A stretch of 64,000 nt of DNA from Oryzobacter telluris (GCF_043099285.1 NZ_CP170723.1:1054001-1118000); one strand, 5' to 3'. Shown: positions 1 through 10,124, numbered from the stretch's first letter. The notes: generated from the letters alone by a model not told the origin. Translations and numbers: made by a program.

Positions 1-1278
<1,278 letters not shown>

Positions 1279-1298
1279 GCGAGAGGCTGATCCGACCG

Positions 1299-1847
1299 AT
1301 GGCCACCACCGGGCGTTCGCGCGGACCGGCGTCGCGACCCCCGCGGCGACCGTCCGCCGGCCGCGCGCGCCCGGCGGCCAAGGTCGCGTCGGCCACCCCC
1401 AAGGTGGCCGGCGCCGCCCGCAGCGGATGGCGCGGCCGGCTCACCTCGGCGGCCACCGACCGGCGAACCCGGCGCGGGGTCGTCCTGCTGTCCATCGTCG
1501 CGTTCCTCATGGTGCTGCTCGGGTCCACCGTGGCGGCCTACGTGGGCCAGCGGCAGGACATCGCCGCGCTGCGCGAGCGGGTGGCCACCCAGGAGGCCGA
1601 CGTCTCGGCCCTGGAGGCCGAGCGCGAGCGCTGGCGCGACCCGGCCTACGTCGAGCAGCAGGCCCGCCAGCGGCTGAAGTTCGTCAAGCCGGGCGAGCGG
1701 TCGTACACGGTCCTCGACGCCGCCCCCTCCGCCGGTACGGCCGACCCCGTGGCCGTCCTCGCGAACGACACCGCCCCCACCCTGCCCTGGTACCAGGCGG
1801 TGTGGGAGTCCACGCGCACCGCCGACGCCCCGGGCGCCCGCCGGTGA
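1299..1847 (+). CDS. Septum formation initiator, FtsB/DivIC family
   Basis: A 182-residue bitopic membrane protein of the FtsB/DivIC family, which bridges cell-division proteins at the septum. Residues 1-58 are a basic, Pro/Arg/Ala-rich cytoplasmic tail, longer than in E. coli FtsB but usual in Actinomycetota. Residues 60-82 form one membrane segment. Residues 85-112 look like a short coiled coil (ALRERVATQEADVSALEAE), followed by the family block RWRDPAYVEQQARQRL and KPGE. It sits between eno and a DUF501 gene, with a 4-base overlap (GTGA) into the latter, so the two are probably cotranslated. The family is clear; which paralogue it represents cannot be told. Confidence 0.9.
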   Translation: MATTGRSRGPASRPPRRPSAGRARPAAKVASATPKVAGAARSGWRGRLTSAATDRRTRRGVVLLSIVAFLMVLLGSTVAAYVGQRQDIAALRERVATQEADVSALEAERERWRDPAYVEQQARQRLKFVKPGERSYTVLDAAPSAGTADPVAVLANDTAPTLPWYQAVWESTRTADAPGARR

Positions 1848-2383
1848 GCGGACGTCCCGACCTGCCGCCCGTCGCGCAGGCCGACCTCGACGCCGTCACC
1901 CGCCAGCTCGGGCGACCGGTGCGCGGGGTCGCCGAGGTCGGGCACCGGTGTCCCTGTGGGGAACCCGACGTCGTGCGCACCGAACCGCGTCTCCCCGACG
2001 GGACCCCGTTCCCCACGTCCTTCTACGCCACGTGCCCGCGCCTCACCGGTGCGCTCTCGACGCTCGAGAGCCAGGGCGTCATGCGCGAGATGAGCGAGCG
2101 GCTCGAGGAGGACGACGACCTCGCGGCCTCCTACCGGGCCGCGCACGACGACTACCTGCGCCGCCGCGGTGAGCTCGGGGCCGTGCCCGAGGTCGAGGGG
2201 ATCTCGGCCGGCGGAATGCCGACGCGCGTGAAGTGCCTGCACGTCCTCGCCGCGCACTCGCTCGGTGCCGGGCCGGGGGTCAACCCGCTCGGTGACGAGG
2301 CGCTGGCGATGCTCGAGCCGTGGTGGGAGAACCACCCGTGCTCGGCGGACGCGCCCCCGGCCGTCCCGGAGGGCGACGCGTGA
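1844..2383 (+). CDS. DUF501 domain protein
   Basis: A 179-residue protein of the DUF501 family, whose biochemical role is unknown. I chose the GTG at 1844 because it overlaps the stop of the FtsB-like gene as GTGA, and the protein then begins close to the conserved part (LDAVTRQLGRP). Family features are the Cys pair in HRCPCGEP, PTSFYATCPRL, and a C-terminal block GGMPTRVKCLHVLAAHSL followed by NPLGDEAL, with several Cys and His residues that could bind metal. The gene lies between ftsB-like and ppx, a conserved order in mycobacteria (Rv1023-Rv1026 by memory). A link to envelope or division work is inferred only from that context. Confidence 0.88.
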   Translation: MSGRPDLPPVAQADLDAVTRQLGRPVRGVAEVGHRCPCGEPDVVRTEPRLPDGTPFPTSFYATCPRLTGALSTLESQGVMREMSERLEEDDDLAASYRAAHDDYLRRRGELGAVPEVEGISAGGMPTRVKCLHVLAAHSLGAGPGVNPLGDEALAMLEPWWENHPCSADAPPAVPEGDA

Positions 2384-3327
2384 GCCACCCCCGGGTGGCG
2401 GCGGTCGACTGCGGCACCAACAGCATCCGCCTGCTCGTGGCCGACGTCGACGACGACGGCCGGCTCGTCGACGTCGTGCGGCGCACCGAGGTGGTCCGGC
2501 TCGGGCAGGGCATCGACCGCACCGGTGTCATCGCCTCCGACGCGATGGAGCGCACCCTCGCCATGAGCCGCGAGTACGCGGACGTGTGCCGGCGCACCGG
2601 CGCCGAGCGGGTCCGGTTCGTCGCCACCTCGGCGTCGCGCGACGCCCGCAACGCGGGGGAGTTCGTCGAGGGGGTGCGGGCGGCGTTCGGCGACCTCGAC
2701 GTCTCCCCGGAGGTCGTCGTCGGCGACACCGAGGCGCGGCTGTCGTTCACCGGCGCGACGGGCGACCTGCGGGCCCTCGGACTGCCCGGCCCCTATCTCG
2801 TCGTCGACCTCGGCGGCGGCTCCACCGAGCTGGTCCGCGGCACCACCGACGTCGAGGCCGGGCGCTCGGTCGACGTCGGCTGCGTCCGGATGACCGAGCG
2901 GCACCTGCGCTCCGACCCTCCGACGGGAGCCGAGGTCGAGGGGGCGCGCGCTGACGTCCGCGCCGCGCTCGACGAGGTCGAGGCGGTCGTGCCGCTCGAC
3001 GGGGTCCGGGTCGTCGTGGGGCTGGCCGGCTCCATCACCACGGTCACGGCCCGCGCCCTCGACCTCCCGCGCTACGACCCCGAGCGCATCCACCTGGCGC
3101 GGGTGCCGGCGGCCGAGCACCTCGCCGCCTGCCACGAGCTGCTCTCGATGTCGCGCGACGACCGGGCCGCGCTGCCGTACATGCACCCGGGGCGCGTCGA
3201 CGTCATCGGGGCCGGGGCGCTGGTCTGGGCCGAGGTGCTGGGGCGCGTCCTCGACCGTTCGCCGCAGGCCGAGGTCGTCACGAGCGAGCACGACATCCTC
3301 GACGGCATCGCCCTCTCCCTCCTCTGA
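2380..3327 (+). CDS. ppx: Exopolyphosphatase, Ppx/GppA family
   Basis: A 315-residue member of the Ppx/GppA phosphatase family of the actin-like ATPase fold, which releases phosphate from polyphosphate or hydrolyses pppGpp. The short length fits the compact actinobacterial Ppx1 type lacking the C-terminal HD domain of E. coli Ppx. Motifs: phosphate-1 loop VDCGTNSIRLL at residues 9-19 and the phosphate-2 loop VVDLGGGSTEL near residue 141. The GTG start at 2380 overlaps the DUF501 stop (GTGA), so it is the third translationally coupled gene after eno. Polyphosphatase rather than pppGpp activity is the better guess from context, unproven here. Confidence 0.92.
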   Translation: MSHPRVAAVDCGTNSIRLLVADVDDDGRLVDVVRRTEVVRLGQGIDRTGVIASDAMERTLAMSREYADVCRRTGAERVRFVATSASRDARNAGEFVEGVRAAFGDLDVSPEVVVGDTEARLSFTGATGDLRALGLPGPYLVVDLGGGSTELVRGTTDVEAGRSVDVGCVRMTERHLRSDPPTGAEVEGARADVRAALDEVEAVVPLDGVRVVVGLAGSITTVTARALDLPRYDPERIHLARVPAAEHLAACHELLSMSRDDRAALPYMHPGRVDVIGAGALVWAEVLGRVLDRSPQAEVVTSEHDILDGIALSLL

Positions 3328-3348
3328 CGCGCCCGGGTCCTTCCGCGT

Positions 3349-3441
3349 TGAGTGCGGAAACGGCTGCCCTGGCGGCCACTTCCGCACTCACGGCCGCCGG
3401 GATCCGGTCGCGCGTGCTCAGGTGGCTGCCCTGACGGCCAC
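3349..3441. repeat. Palindromic repeat with duplicated core (family C)
   Basis: Perfect 11-base arms TGAGTGCGGAA (3349-3359) and TTCCGCACTCA (3380-3390) enclose a 20-base spacer. The spacer core GGCTGCCCTGGCGGCCAC (3362-3379) recurs at 3424-3441 with 17 of 18 bases identical. The first copy could act as a stem-loop after ppx, but there is no T run. It looks like a short dispersed palindrome with a second, decayed copy. Confidence 0.6.
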
Positions 3442-3500
3442 CTCGGCACACGCCGCGACATCACCCGCGAGGGGGAAGCGACACGCGGGCGGTGGTGTGG

Positions 3501-3532
3501 TTGCTGCGGTAATACGGACTGCGCGGTAGTGT
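3501..3532 (+). promoter_or_regulatory. Candidate padR promoter
   Basis: TTGCTG (3501-3506) and TAGTGT (3527-3532) are a weak -35/-10 pair with a 20-base spacer; TAATAC at 3510-3515 is an alternative -10. The boxes GCGGTAATA and GCGGTAGTG are a direct repeat 17 bases apart. The 12-mer ACTGCGCGGTAG (3518-3529) is identical to bases 4993-5004 inside palindrome A1. Confidence 0.35.
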
Positions 3533-3577
3533 GCGGTCCACAACAACGGACAGCGTGGTGGGAAGAAGGTGGGGCCG

Positions 3578-3910
3578 GTGGACGGCACACAGCTGGTCAA
3601 GGGGGTGCTCGACCTCGCGGTGCTCGCGGTCGTCGCCCGGGAGGACGGGTACGGCTACGACGTCGTGCGACGGCTCCGGGCGGCGGGGCTGGAGGAGGTG
3701 GGCGACGCCTCGGTCTACGGGACGCTGCGGCGCCTGTACTCCGCCGGCGCGCTCACCTCGTACGTCGTGCCGTCCGACGAGGGGCCGCACCGCAAGTACT
3801 ACGGCATCAACGCCCAGGGCCGCACGGTCCTGGAGACGCAGGGCAAGACGTGGGCGGCCTTCGCCCAGACGATGGACGGTCTGCTGGACCAGGCGGGAGT
3901 GCGGTCATGA
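3578..3910 (+). CDS. PadR-family transcriptional regulator
   Basis: A 110-residue winged-helix regulator of the PadR family, normally a dimeric repressor. The body shows the family pattern: LVKGVLDLAVLAVVAREDGYGYD, VYGTLRRLYSAG for the recognition helix, and PHRKYYGINAQGR for the wing. I chose GTG 3578 because a Shine-Dalgarno-like GAAGAAGG lies 8 bases upstream; an in-frame GTG at 3569 would overlap that site. The short form, lacking a long C-terminal coiled coil, is typical of PadR proteins paired with a membrane protein. It overlaps the following gene by 4 bases (ATGA), so its job is probably to control that protein and itself. Confidence 0.9.
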   Translation: MDGTQLVKGVLDLAVLAVVAREDGYGYDVVRRLRAAGLEEVGDASVYGTLRRLYSAGALTSYVVPSDEGPHRKYYGINAQGRTVLETQGKTWAAFAQTMDGLLDQAGVRS

Positions 3911-4938
3911 ACGACACCACGGTCATCGGCGGCGCGGGCACGGCCGACGACGTCACCGACTACGTCGGCGCCGTGCGCGCCTGGCTCTCCGACCTGCCCC
4001 CGGAGGAGGTCGACGACCTCACCGCGGGGATGGAGGCCGACCTCGCCGAGCGGGCCGCCGAGTCGGGCGACCGCCTCGGTGACCTCCTCGGCCAGCCCGA
4101 GGCCTACGCCGCCGAGCTGCGCAGCGCGGCCGGGCTCCCACCGCGGTCCGCCGTCGCCGCCGGGGGTGGCTCGCGCCCGGGCGCCTTCGCCGAGGCCGCT
4201 GCCGCCTTCCGTGCCAACGGTGACCGCGCCATGGTGCGCTGGCCCTGGCTGCGTGACCTCCGCCCGGTCTGGTGGGTGGCCCGTGGTGTCGCGATCGGTG
4301 GCACGGCTGCCGCGGTGACGGGCTCCGGTCGCCTCCTGCTACCCACGATCGGCGCCGCCCTGTCCTTCTGGCTCGGCCGGACCCTCGCCGCCCGCGAGGC
4401 CGGCCGTGGATCTGGCGCCTGGCTCCCGCTCGTCAACGTCGTGGCCGCCTTCGCCCTGCTCCCCGTGGCGGTGTGGCTGCTGGCTCTCAACACCGTGTAC
4501 GTCGACGACGGGGTCCCGGTCTCGGACACCGGGGTGTGGGTCAGCGGTGGGATGGCGAGCAACCTCTACGTCTACGACGCCGCCGGCAACCGGGTCGACG
4601 GCGCGCGGGTGTTCGACTCCTCGGGGCGCCCCCTCTCCCTCGACCCCACGGTGGTCTCCCTCCCTGACGGCGAGGACACCAACGGGCAGGTGTGGCCGCC
4701 CGACCCCGCAACCCTGTCGGTCTTCCCCCTGCGAACGGGGGACCGTGACCCCTGGTCCGGACAGGACCAGCCGTGGGCGCCGCCGAGCGCCATCCCGCCG
4801 CTGCTCCTCCAGCCCTCGGCGCAGCCGGTGCCCTCGGCGTCGGCCTCCCCGGAGCCGAGCGCGTCCTCGAGCGTCGAGCCCACCCCGAGCCCGAGCGGGA
4901 GCGTGGCGCCGACCCCCACTCCCACGCCCACCCCCTAG
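3907..4938 (+). CDS. HAAS-like membrane protein paired with PadR
   Basis: A 343-residue integral membrane protein cotranslated with the PadR gene (ATGA overlap). Residues 14-75 form an acidic helical region (VRAWLSDLPPEEVDDLTAGM, then LLGQPEAYAAELR) resembling HAAS/DUF1700 domains encoded next to PadR regulators. Three hydrophobic segments follow at about 121-139, 142-162 and 172-197. An exposed region of about 100 residues comes next, and the tail from about residue 300 is a Pro/Ser/Thr low-complexity stretch ending in PTPTPTPTP. Function is unknown. The HAAS assignment rests on the pattern and the PadR neighbour, not on a search. Confidence 0.75.
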   Translation: MNDTTVIGGAGTADDVTDYVGAVRAWLSDLPPEEVDDLTAGMEADLAERAAESGDRLGDLLGQPEAYAAELRSAAGLPPRSAVAAGGGSRPGAFAEAAAAFRANGDRAMVRWPWLRDLRPVWWVARGVAIGGTAAAVTGSGRLLLPTIGAALSFWLGRTLAAREAGRGSGAWLPLVNVVAAFALLPVAVWLLALNTVYVDDGVPVSDTGVWVSGGMASNLYVYDAAGNRVDGARVFDSSGRPLSLDPTVVSLPDGEDTNGQVWPPDPATLSVFPLRTGDRDPWSGQDQPWAPPSAIPPLLLQPSAQPVPSASASPEPSASSSVEPTPSPSGSVAPTPTPTPTP

Positions 4939-4957
4939 GCGACGCCCCGCGGTGCCC

Positions 4958-5005
4958 GCTACGGGGCAGTCAGGGTCGTGATCGCGACCCTTACTGCGCG
5001 GTAGC
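4958..5005. repeat. Palindromic repeat A1
   Basis: A 48-base hairpin: outer arm GCTACGGGGCAGT (4958-4970) pairs with ACTGCGCGGTAGC (4993-5005) at 11 of 13 positions, and inner AGGGTCG (4972-4978) pairs exactly with CGACCCT (4985-4991). The centre is GTGATCGC. It shares its left arm base for base, and its length, with repeat A2 at 43653-43700. Confidence 0.8.
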
Positions 5006-5054
5006 GCGACCCGAGGGTGCTGCTGGAGGCGTTGCGGAGGGGGCGGACGGGGGT

Positions 5055-5078
5055 GGGGCCACGGGATACCGTGGCCCC
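5055..5078. promoter_or_regulatory. Hairpin abutting tRNA 5' end
   Basis: Perfect 10-base arms GGGGCCACGG (5055-5064) and CCGTGGCCCC (5069-5078) with a GATA loop. The hairpin ends exactly at the base before the mature tRNA, so it may mark the leader removed by RNase P, or it may hide a GATACC -10 box. A function is inferred only. Confidence 0.4.
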
Positions 5079-5156
5079 GCCCCCGTGGCCCAACTGGCAG
5101 AGGCAGGCGCCTTAAAAGCGCCACAGGTGCGGGTTCGAATCCCGTCGGGGGCGCCA
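5079..5156 (+). tRNA. tRNA with UAA anticodon (Leu), short variable loop
   Basis: The cloverleaf folds fully. The acceptor is GCCCCCG/CGGGGGC (5079-5085/5146-5152). The D stem is GCC/GGC (5088-5090/5102-5104), with GG in the loop. The anticodon stem is GGCGC/GCGCC (5106-5110/5118-5122) with loop CTTAAAA, so the anticodon is TAA at 5113-5115. The variable loop is only six bases (5123-5128), followed by the T arm with loop TTCGAAT. The discriminator is G (5153) and CCA is encoded at 5154-5156. By anticodon it reads UUA and so should be tRNA-Leu, but bacterial tRNA-Leu normally has a long variable arm and A73. I recall short UAA tRNAs annotated as Leu in other Actinomycetota, which I cannot check here. 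UUA codons are very rare at this GC content. Confidence 0.88.
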
Positions 5157-5231
5157 CCCCCACCCGGTCGAGGCGACACCGGACCGTCCAGGGGTCGTGT
5201 TCCACCTCGACGGATGACGCAGTGCCTGGTT

Positions 5232-5272
5232 CGAGGTGATGTCCGACCCTGAGGTGGTGGTGTTTCACCTCG
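5232..5272. repeat. Inverted repeat B1 (CGAGGTGA/TCACCTCG)
   Basis: Exact 8-base arms CGAGGTGA (5232-5239) and TCACCTCG (5265-5272). The flanked 12-mer CTGGTTCGAGGT (5226-5237) recurs at 14643-14654 in repeat B2. A further CACCTCGA half-site lies near 5203. The stretch 5157-5414 otherwise holds no gene that I can support. Confidence 0.5.
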
Positions 5273-5414
5273 ACCCGGGCTGAGGCCCGCTGAGGCCGAA
5301 CCGGTGAGGCCGCGCGGCCGAACGGCCGGGCCACGGCCTGTTCCGCCGCGGATCGGCGCGCCCCGTGGCTATCCTGCGAACGGCAGGGGTGCCGACCGTC
5401 GACGGGGATCACAC

Positions 5415-7553
5415 GTGAGCAGGACCGAGGGCGCCTACGAGGGCTGGTCGCGCCGTCCGCGGACGGGGGCGGCCTCGCTCGACCACCGCCTCGGCATCGC
5501 GGTCTACGTCGCCGAGCCCGGCCCGGTCGGCGAGTGGCTGCACGTCAGCCCCGCGATCGAGGAGATCCTCGGCGTCCCCCCGGCCGCGCTCATCGAGGAC
5601 CGTGACCTCTGGCTCACCCTGATCCACCCCGAGGACCGCGACGACCTCATGGGCACCGAGGTCGAGCTCGAGCTCGACACCCGGGTCCGCCAGCAGTACC
5701 GCGTCCTGCGTCCCGACGGCCGGGTCGTCTGGCTCCTCGACGACGCGGTCTTCGCCCGCTCGGGCGACGGCCAGGCGGTCATGGACGGCTACCTCGTCGA
5801 CGTCACCCACCAGCGCCGGGCCGAGCGGATGCTCGCGGCCCAGGCGATGATCGTCGAGCGCCTCGCCGGCGCGGGCTCCCTCGGCGAGGTCGTCGCCGAC
5901 CTGCCCACGGCCGCCATCGCCGCCACCTCCGCCGTCGCCTGCACGCTGGAGGTCGACGGCCTCCCGCCGCGCGTCGCCCTGCGCTCCGACGTCGATGCCG
6001 TCCCCTCGCACGGGAGGTCCTCCGACGCCGAGATCCACACCGACGACGGCACCCGCGGAGGACGCGTCGTCCTCACCTACCCGCCGGGCGTCGACCCGCC
6101 CGCCGACGAGCTCGACGTCCCGGCCTGGGCGGCGGGCCTGGTCGCCCTCGCCCTGACCCGCATCGCCGAGCGCGAGCGGGCGGTCACCTCCTTCGCCCTG
6201 CTCACCGCCACCCTCGAGTCCACGGTCGACGGCATCCTCGTCGTCGACCGCGAGGGCCGGATCGCCGGCCACAACGCCCGCTTCGTCTCGATGTGGGGGC
6301 TCGACCCGGCGCTGCTGGCCGCGGGGGACGACGCGAAGGTCATCGCCTCCGTCCTCGGGCAGCTCCGCGAGCCGGACTCCTTCCTCGACTCCGTGCGCGC
6401 CCTCTACGACAGCCCCGAGGAGACGAGCTTCGACGAGCTGCTCTTCGTCGACGGGCGGGTCTTCGAGCGCTACTCCCAGCCGCAGTGGGTCGACGGCGAG
6501 GCCGTGGGGCGGGTGTGGAGCTTCCGCGACGTCACCGAGAACCGCCGCCTGCAGGACGAGGTGCGCGAGCGCGAGGCCAACCTCGACCGCATGGTCGACC
6601 AGGTGAGCGACTACTCCATCGTCAACCTCGACCCCGAGGGCCGGGTCGTCACCTGGAACCGGGGCGCCGCGCGCATCAAGCACTACACCGAGGCCGAGAT
6701 CATCGGCCAGGACCTCGCCGTGTTCTTCCCCGAGAGCGAGGACGAGCGCGAGTCCGGCCGTGCGGCAGGGCTGCTCAAGCGCGCCGTCGACGAGGGCCGC
6801 GCGCGCGACGACGGCTGGTGCCTGCGCCGCGACGGCGACCAGTTCTGGGCGACCACCGTGCTCACCGCGCTCCTCGACGACGACGGCGTGCTGCGCGGTT
6901 TCGGCCTCGTCATGCAGGACACCACCGAGCGGCACGCGGCCCAGCAGGCGCTCGAGCGCCGCGCCCGCACCCTCGCCGTCCTCGGCACCATCGCCACGGT
7001 CGCGAACTCCGCCACCTCCATCGGCGACGCCCTCGATGCCGCCCTGGTCGCCGTGTGCGACCACGGTCGTTGGGAGGTCGCGCACGTCTACCTCGTCGAC
7101 GACGTCACGGGCGAGCTGCGCCACCACGTCTGGCACGTCGGGGTGGAGGTCGACCGGAGCACCTTCTCCGAGCTGATCGCCGAGACCGGGGCCGTCGCAG
7201 CCGACGACCTCGCCATGCCGGCCCACGTCCTCACCGCGCGGCGCACCGTCTGGGTCCAGGACCTGCCCGAGCCCACGACCCCCCTCGAGGAGACCGCCCG
7301 CCGGGCCGGGGTCGTCTCGGTGAGCGGCGTACCGGTGCTCGTCGGGTCGGAGCCCGCCGGGGTGCTGGAGTTCTACAGCACCGTGCGCCACCCCTACGAC
7401 AACGACGCTGAGCTCGTCATGCGCCACCTGGGCGCGCAGCTGGCCCGCGTCGTCGAGCGTGAGCGGGCCGAGCGCCACTCCGCCGCCCTGGCCCGGGAGG
7501 TCTCGCGGCTCTCCGGTGACGTCGAGGGGACCCTGAACTACCCCGAGATCTGA
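5415..7553 (+). CDS. PAS-PAS-PAS-GAF sensor protein without output domain
   Basis: A 712-residue soluble sensory protein. The first PAS domain of the PAS_3 type (residues 25-140) shows IEEILGVPP, WLTLIHPEDR, the RPDGRVVWLLDD strand and LVDVTHQRRAE. A less clear segment of about 100 residues follows. A second PAS domain (about 265-375) has TVDGILVVDREGRI and WSFRDVTENRRL. A third (about 385-505) has RVVTWNRGAARI, YTEAEIIGQDLAVFFPE and LVMQDTTERHAAQQ. A GAF domain ends it (about 510-690; WEVAHVYLVDD to GVLEFYSTVRHPY). The C-terminal 25 residues are helical and contain no kinase, GGDEF, EAL, HTH or phosphatase domain. GTG 5415 was chosen because it precedes the PAS domain closely. The next gene is unrelated. 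It may act through a partner encoded elsewhere, as GAF/PAS proteins often do. Confidence 0.85.
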   Translation: MSRTEGAYEGWSRRPRTGAASLDHRLGIAVYVAEPGPVGEWLHVSPAIEEILGVPPAALIEDRDLWLTLIHPEDRDDLMGTEVELELDTRVRQQYRVLRPDGRVVWLLDDAVFARSGDGQAVMDGYLVDVTHQRRAERMLAAQAMIVERLAGAGSLGEVVADLPTAAIAATSAVACTLEVDGLPPRVALRSDVDAVPSHGRSSDAEIHTDDGTRGGRVVLTYPPGVDPPADELDVPAWAAGLVALALTRIAERERAVTSFALLTATLESTVDGILVVDREGRIAGHNARFVSMWGLDPALLAAGDDAKVIASVLGQLREPDSFLDSVRALYDSPEETSFDELLFVDGRVFERYSQPQWVDGEAVGRVWSFRDVTENRRLQDEVREREANLDRMVDQVSDYSIVNLDPEGRVVTWNRGAARIKHYTEAEIIGQDLAVFFPESEDERESGRAAGLLKRAVDEGRARDDGWCLRRDGDQFWATTVLTALLDDDGVLRGFGLVMQDTTERHAAQQALERRARTLAVLGTIATVANSATSIGDALDAALVAVCDHGRWEVAHVYLVDDVTGELRHHVWHVGVEVDRSTFSELIAETGAVAADDLAMPAHVLTARRTVWVQDLPEPTTPLEETARRAGVVSVSGVPVLVGSEPAGVLEFYSTVRHPYDNDAELVMRHLGAQLARVVERERAERHSAALAREVSRLSGDVEGTLNYPEI

Positions 7554-7695
7554 GGACGTGCGCCGCCTCGCGCGGGCCGCGCCCGCCGACGCGTGTCCAC
7601 AGAGAACACACAGCGGGAACACCGGAGCCCACCTGCACGTCTAGTCTGTTGACACGTGCGGTGGACCCACCGCCCCAGAACCACACGGAGGAACA

Positions 7696-8526
7696 GTGGC
7701 CACCAACCCGGCCTTCAACCGCCTCGAGAAGGACGCCCAGGGCGGCTACGCGGGATTCCGCTCCGGCCAGGCCGCCCCGGCGGTGCCGGCGCAGGACGCG
7801 ATGTCCGCGCAGCAGCTCCAGGACCTGTACAACCGCGACTCCGCCACCCCGGTGCAGACCGACCGCGTGACCATGGACGACGTCGTGATGAAGACCCTCG
7901 GGCTCTTCGCGATCGTCCTCGTCCTCGGCGCCGTCGGCTGGGGCGTCGCCACCGCCAACCCGGGCCTGGGCTTCATGCTCCTGCTCGCCGGCATGGTCGG
8001 CACCCTGGTGCTCGGCCTCGTCATCGCCTTCAAGAAGACCCTCAGCGTGCCGCTCATCATCGGCTACGCCGTGGTCGAGGGCCTGTTCGTCGGGGCGGTC
8101 AGCCAGGTGTTCGAGCGCCTGTACCCCGGCGTCGTCGCCACCGCGGTGCTCGCCACCGGCTCCACCTTCGCCGGCATGTTCCTCGCCTACCGCTTCGGCC
8201 TGATCAAGGTCACCGCCAAGTTCCGCCGGATCATGACGATGATGATCTTCGGCTACGCGATCTTCGCGATCATCAACGTCATCTTCGCCTTCGCCACCGG
8301 CACCCGGTTCGGCATCGGCGGCAGCGGGATGCTCGGCATCGGCATCTCCCTCTTCGCCGTCGGCCTGGCGTCGTTCTCCCTGGCGCTCGACTTCGACTCC
8401 ATCGAGTACGCGATCCGCTCGGGGGCACCGCAGAAGTACTCGTGGCTCCTCGCGCACGGCCTCATCGTCACCCTCGTGTGGCTCTACATCGAGTTCCTGC
8501 GCCTCTTCGCCCGCCTGCGCGATTGA
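7696..8526 (+). CDS. Bax inhibitor-1/YccA family membrane protein
   Basis: A 276-residue membrane protein of the Bax-inhibitor-1-like UPF0005/YccA family, in its actinobacterial form with a polar N-terminus of about 60 residues. Seven hydrophobic segments follow from about residue 62 (LGLFAIVLVLGAVGWGV, then FMLLLAGMVGTLVLGLVIA, and so on) to LIVTLVWLYIEFLRLF at the end. Family members are Ca-leak channels or protease modulators in the systems studied; the bacterial role is unsettled. The GTG start follows GGAGG with a good spacing. TAGTCT at 7642-7647 is a possible -10 box. A small gene overlaps its end by four bases. Confidence 0.9.
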   Translation: MATNPAFNRLEKDAQGGYAGFRSGQAAPAVPAQDAMSAQQLQDLYNRDSATPVQTDRVTMDDVVMKTLGLFAIVLVLGAVGWGVATANPGLGFMLLLAGMVGTLVLGLVIAFKKTLSVPLIIGYAVVEGLFVGAVSQVFERLYPGVVATAVLATGSTFAGMFLAYRFGLIKVTAKFRRIMTMMIFGYAIFAIINVIFAFATGTRFGIGGSGMLGIGISLFAVGLASFSLALDFDSIEYAIRSGAPQKYSWLLAHGLIVTLVWLYIEFLRLFARLRD

Positions 8527-8867
8527 CCTCGCCCGACCGCACCGACCCCGCCGGGACAGGCTCGCCTGCCCCGGCGGTGTCGTCTGCCCCGCCGGTCGAC
8601 GTCGTCCCGGAGGACGCGCGCCGCGAGCTCGAGCGTGTCCGGACCCGCTGGTCGCAGCTCTCGCTCGACCGCGCCGAGGCCGCGCTGCCGCTCGTGCAGG
8701 CGGTCGTCGAGGCCGTGGCGGCGCGCACCTCCGACCGCGAGGTGCCCGAGGTCGGAGCGCCCGTGGTCATCGACCAGCTCGCGGTCGTCGTGTGGGACGC
8801 CTGCGCCGCCGGCCGGGGTGAGGGGCTCGCCGACGCACTCGCCCAGCTCCGCCGAGACCTCCCCTAG
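8523..8867 (+). CDS. Small helical protein, unknown function
   Basis: A 114-residue acidic protein that I do not recognise. The chosen start is TTG 8523, which overlaps the preceding stop as TTGA; an in-frame GTG at 8577 is an alternative and would remove a Pro/Ser/Ala-rich stretch of 18 residues. From residue 25 it looks helical (ARRELERVRTRWSQL, then LPLVQAVVEAVAARTS) and ends DALAQLRRDLP. No Cys motif, membrane segment or signal peptide is evident after the start. Overlap suggests cotranslation with the Bax-inhibitor-like gene. Base use matches neighbouring genes, which supports coding. Confidence 0.6.
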   Translation: MTSPDRTDPAGTGSPAPAVSSAPPVDVVPEDARRELERVRTRWSQLSLDRAEAALPLVQAVVEAVAARTSDREVPEVGAPVVIDQLAVVVWDACAAGRGEGLADALAQLRRDLP

Positions 8868-8900
8868 ACCCCCGCCCCGCGCGGGGAGTGGTGGGGTCGG

Positions 8901-10124
<1,224 letters not shown>

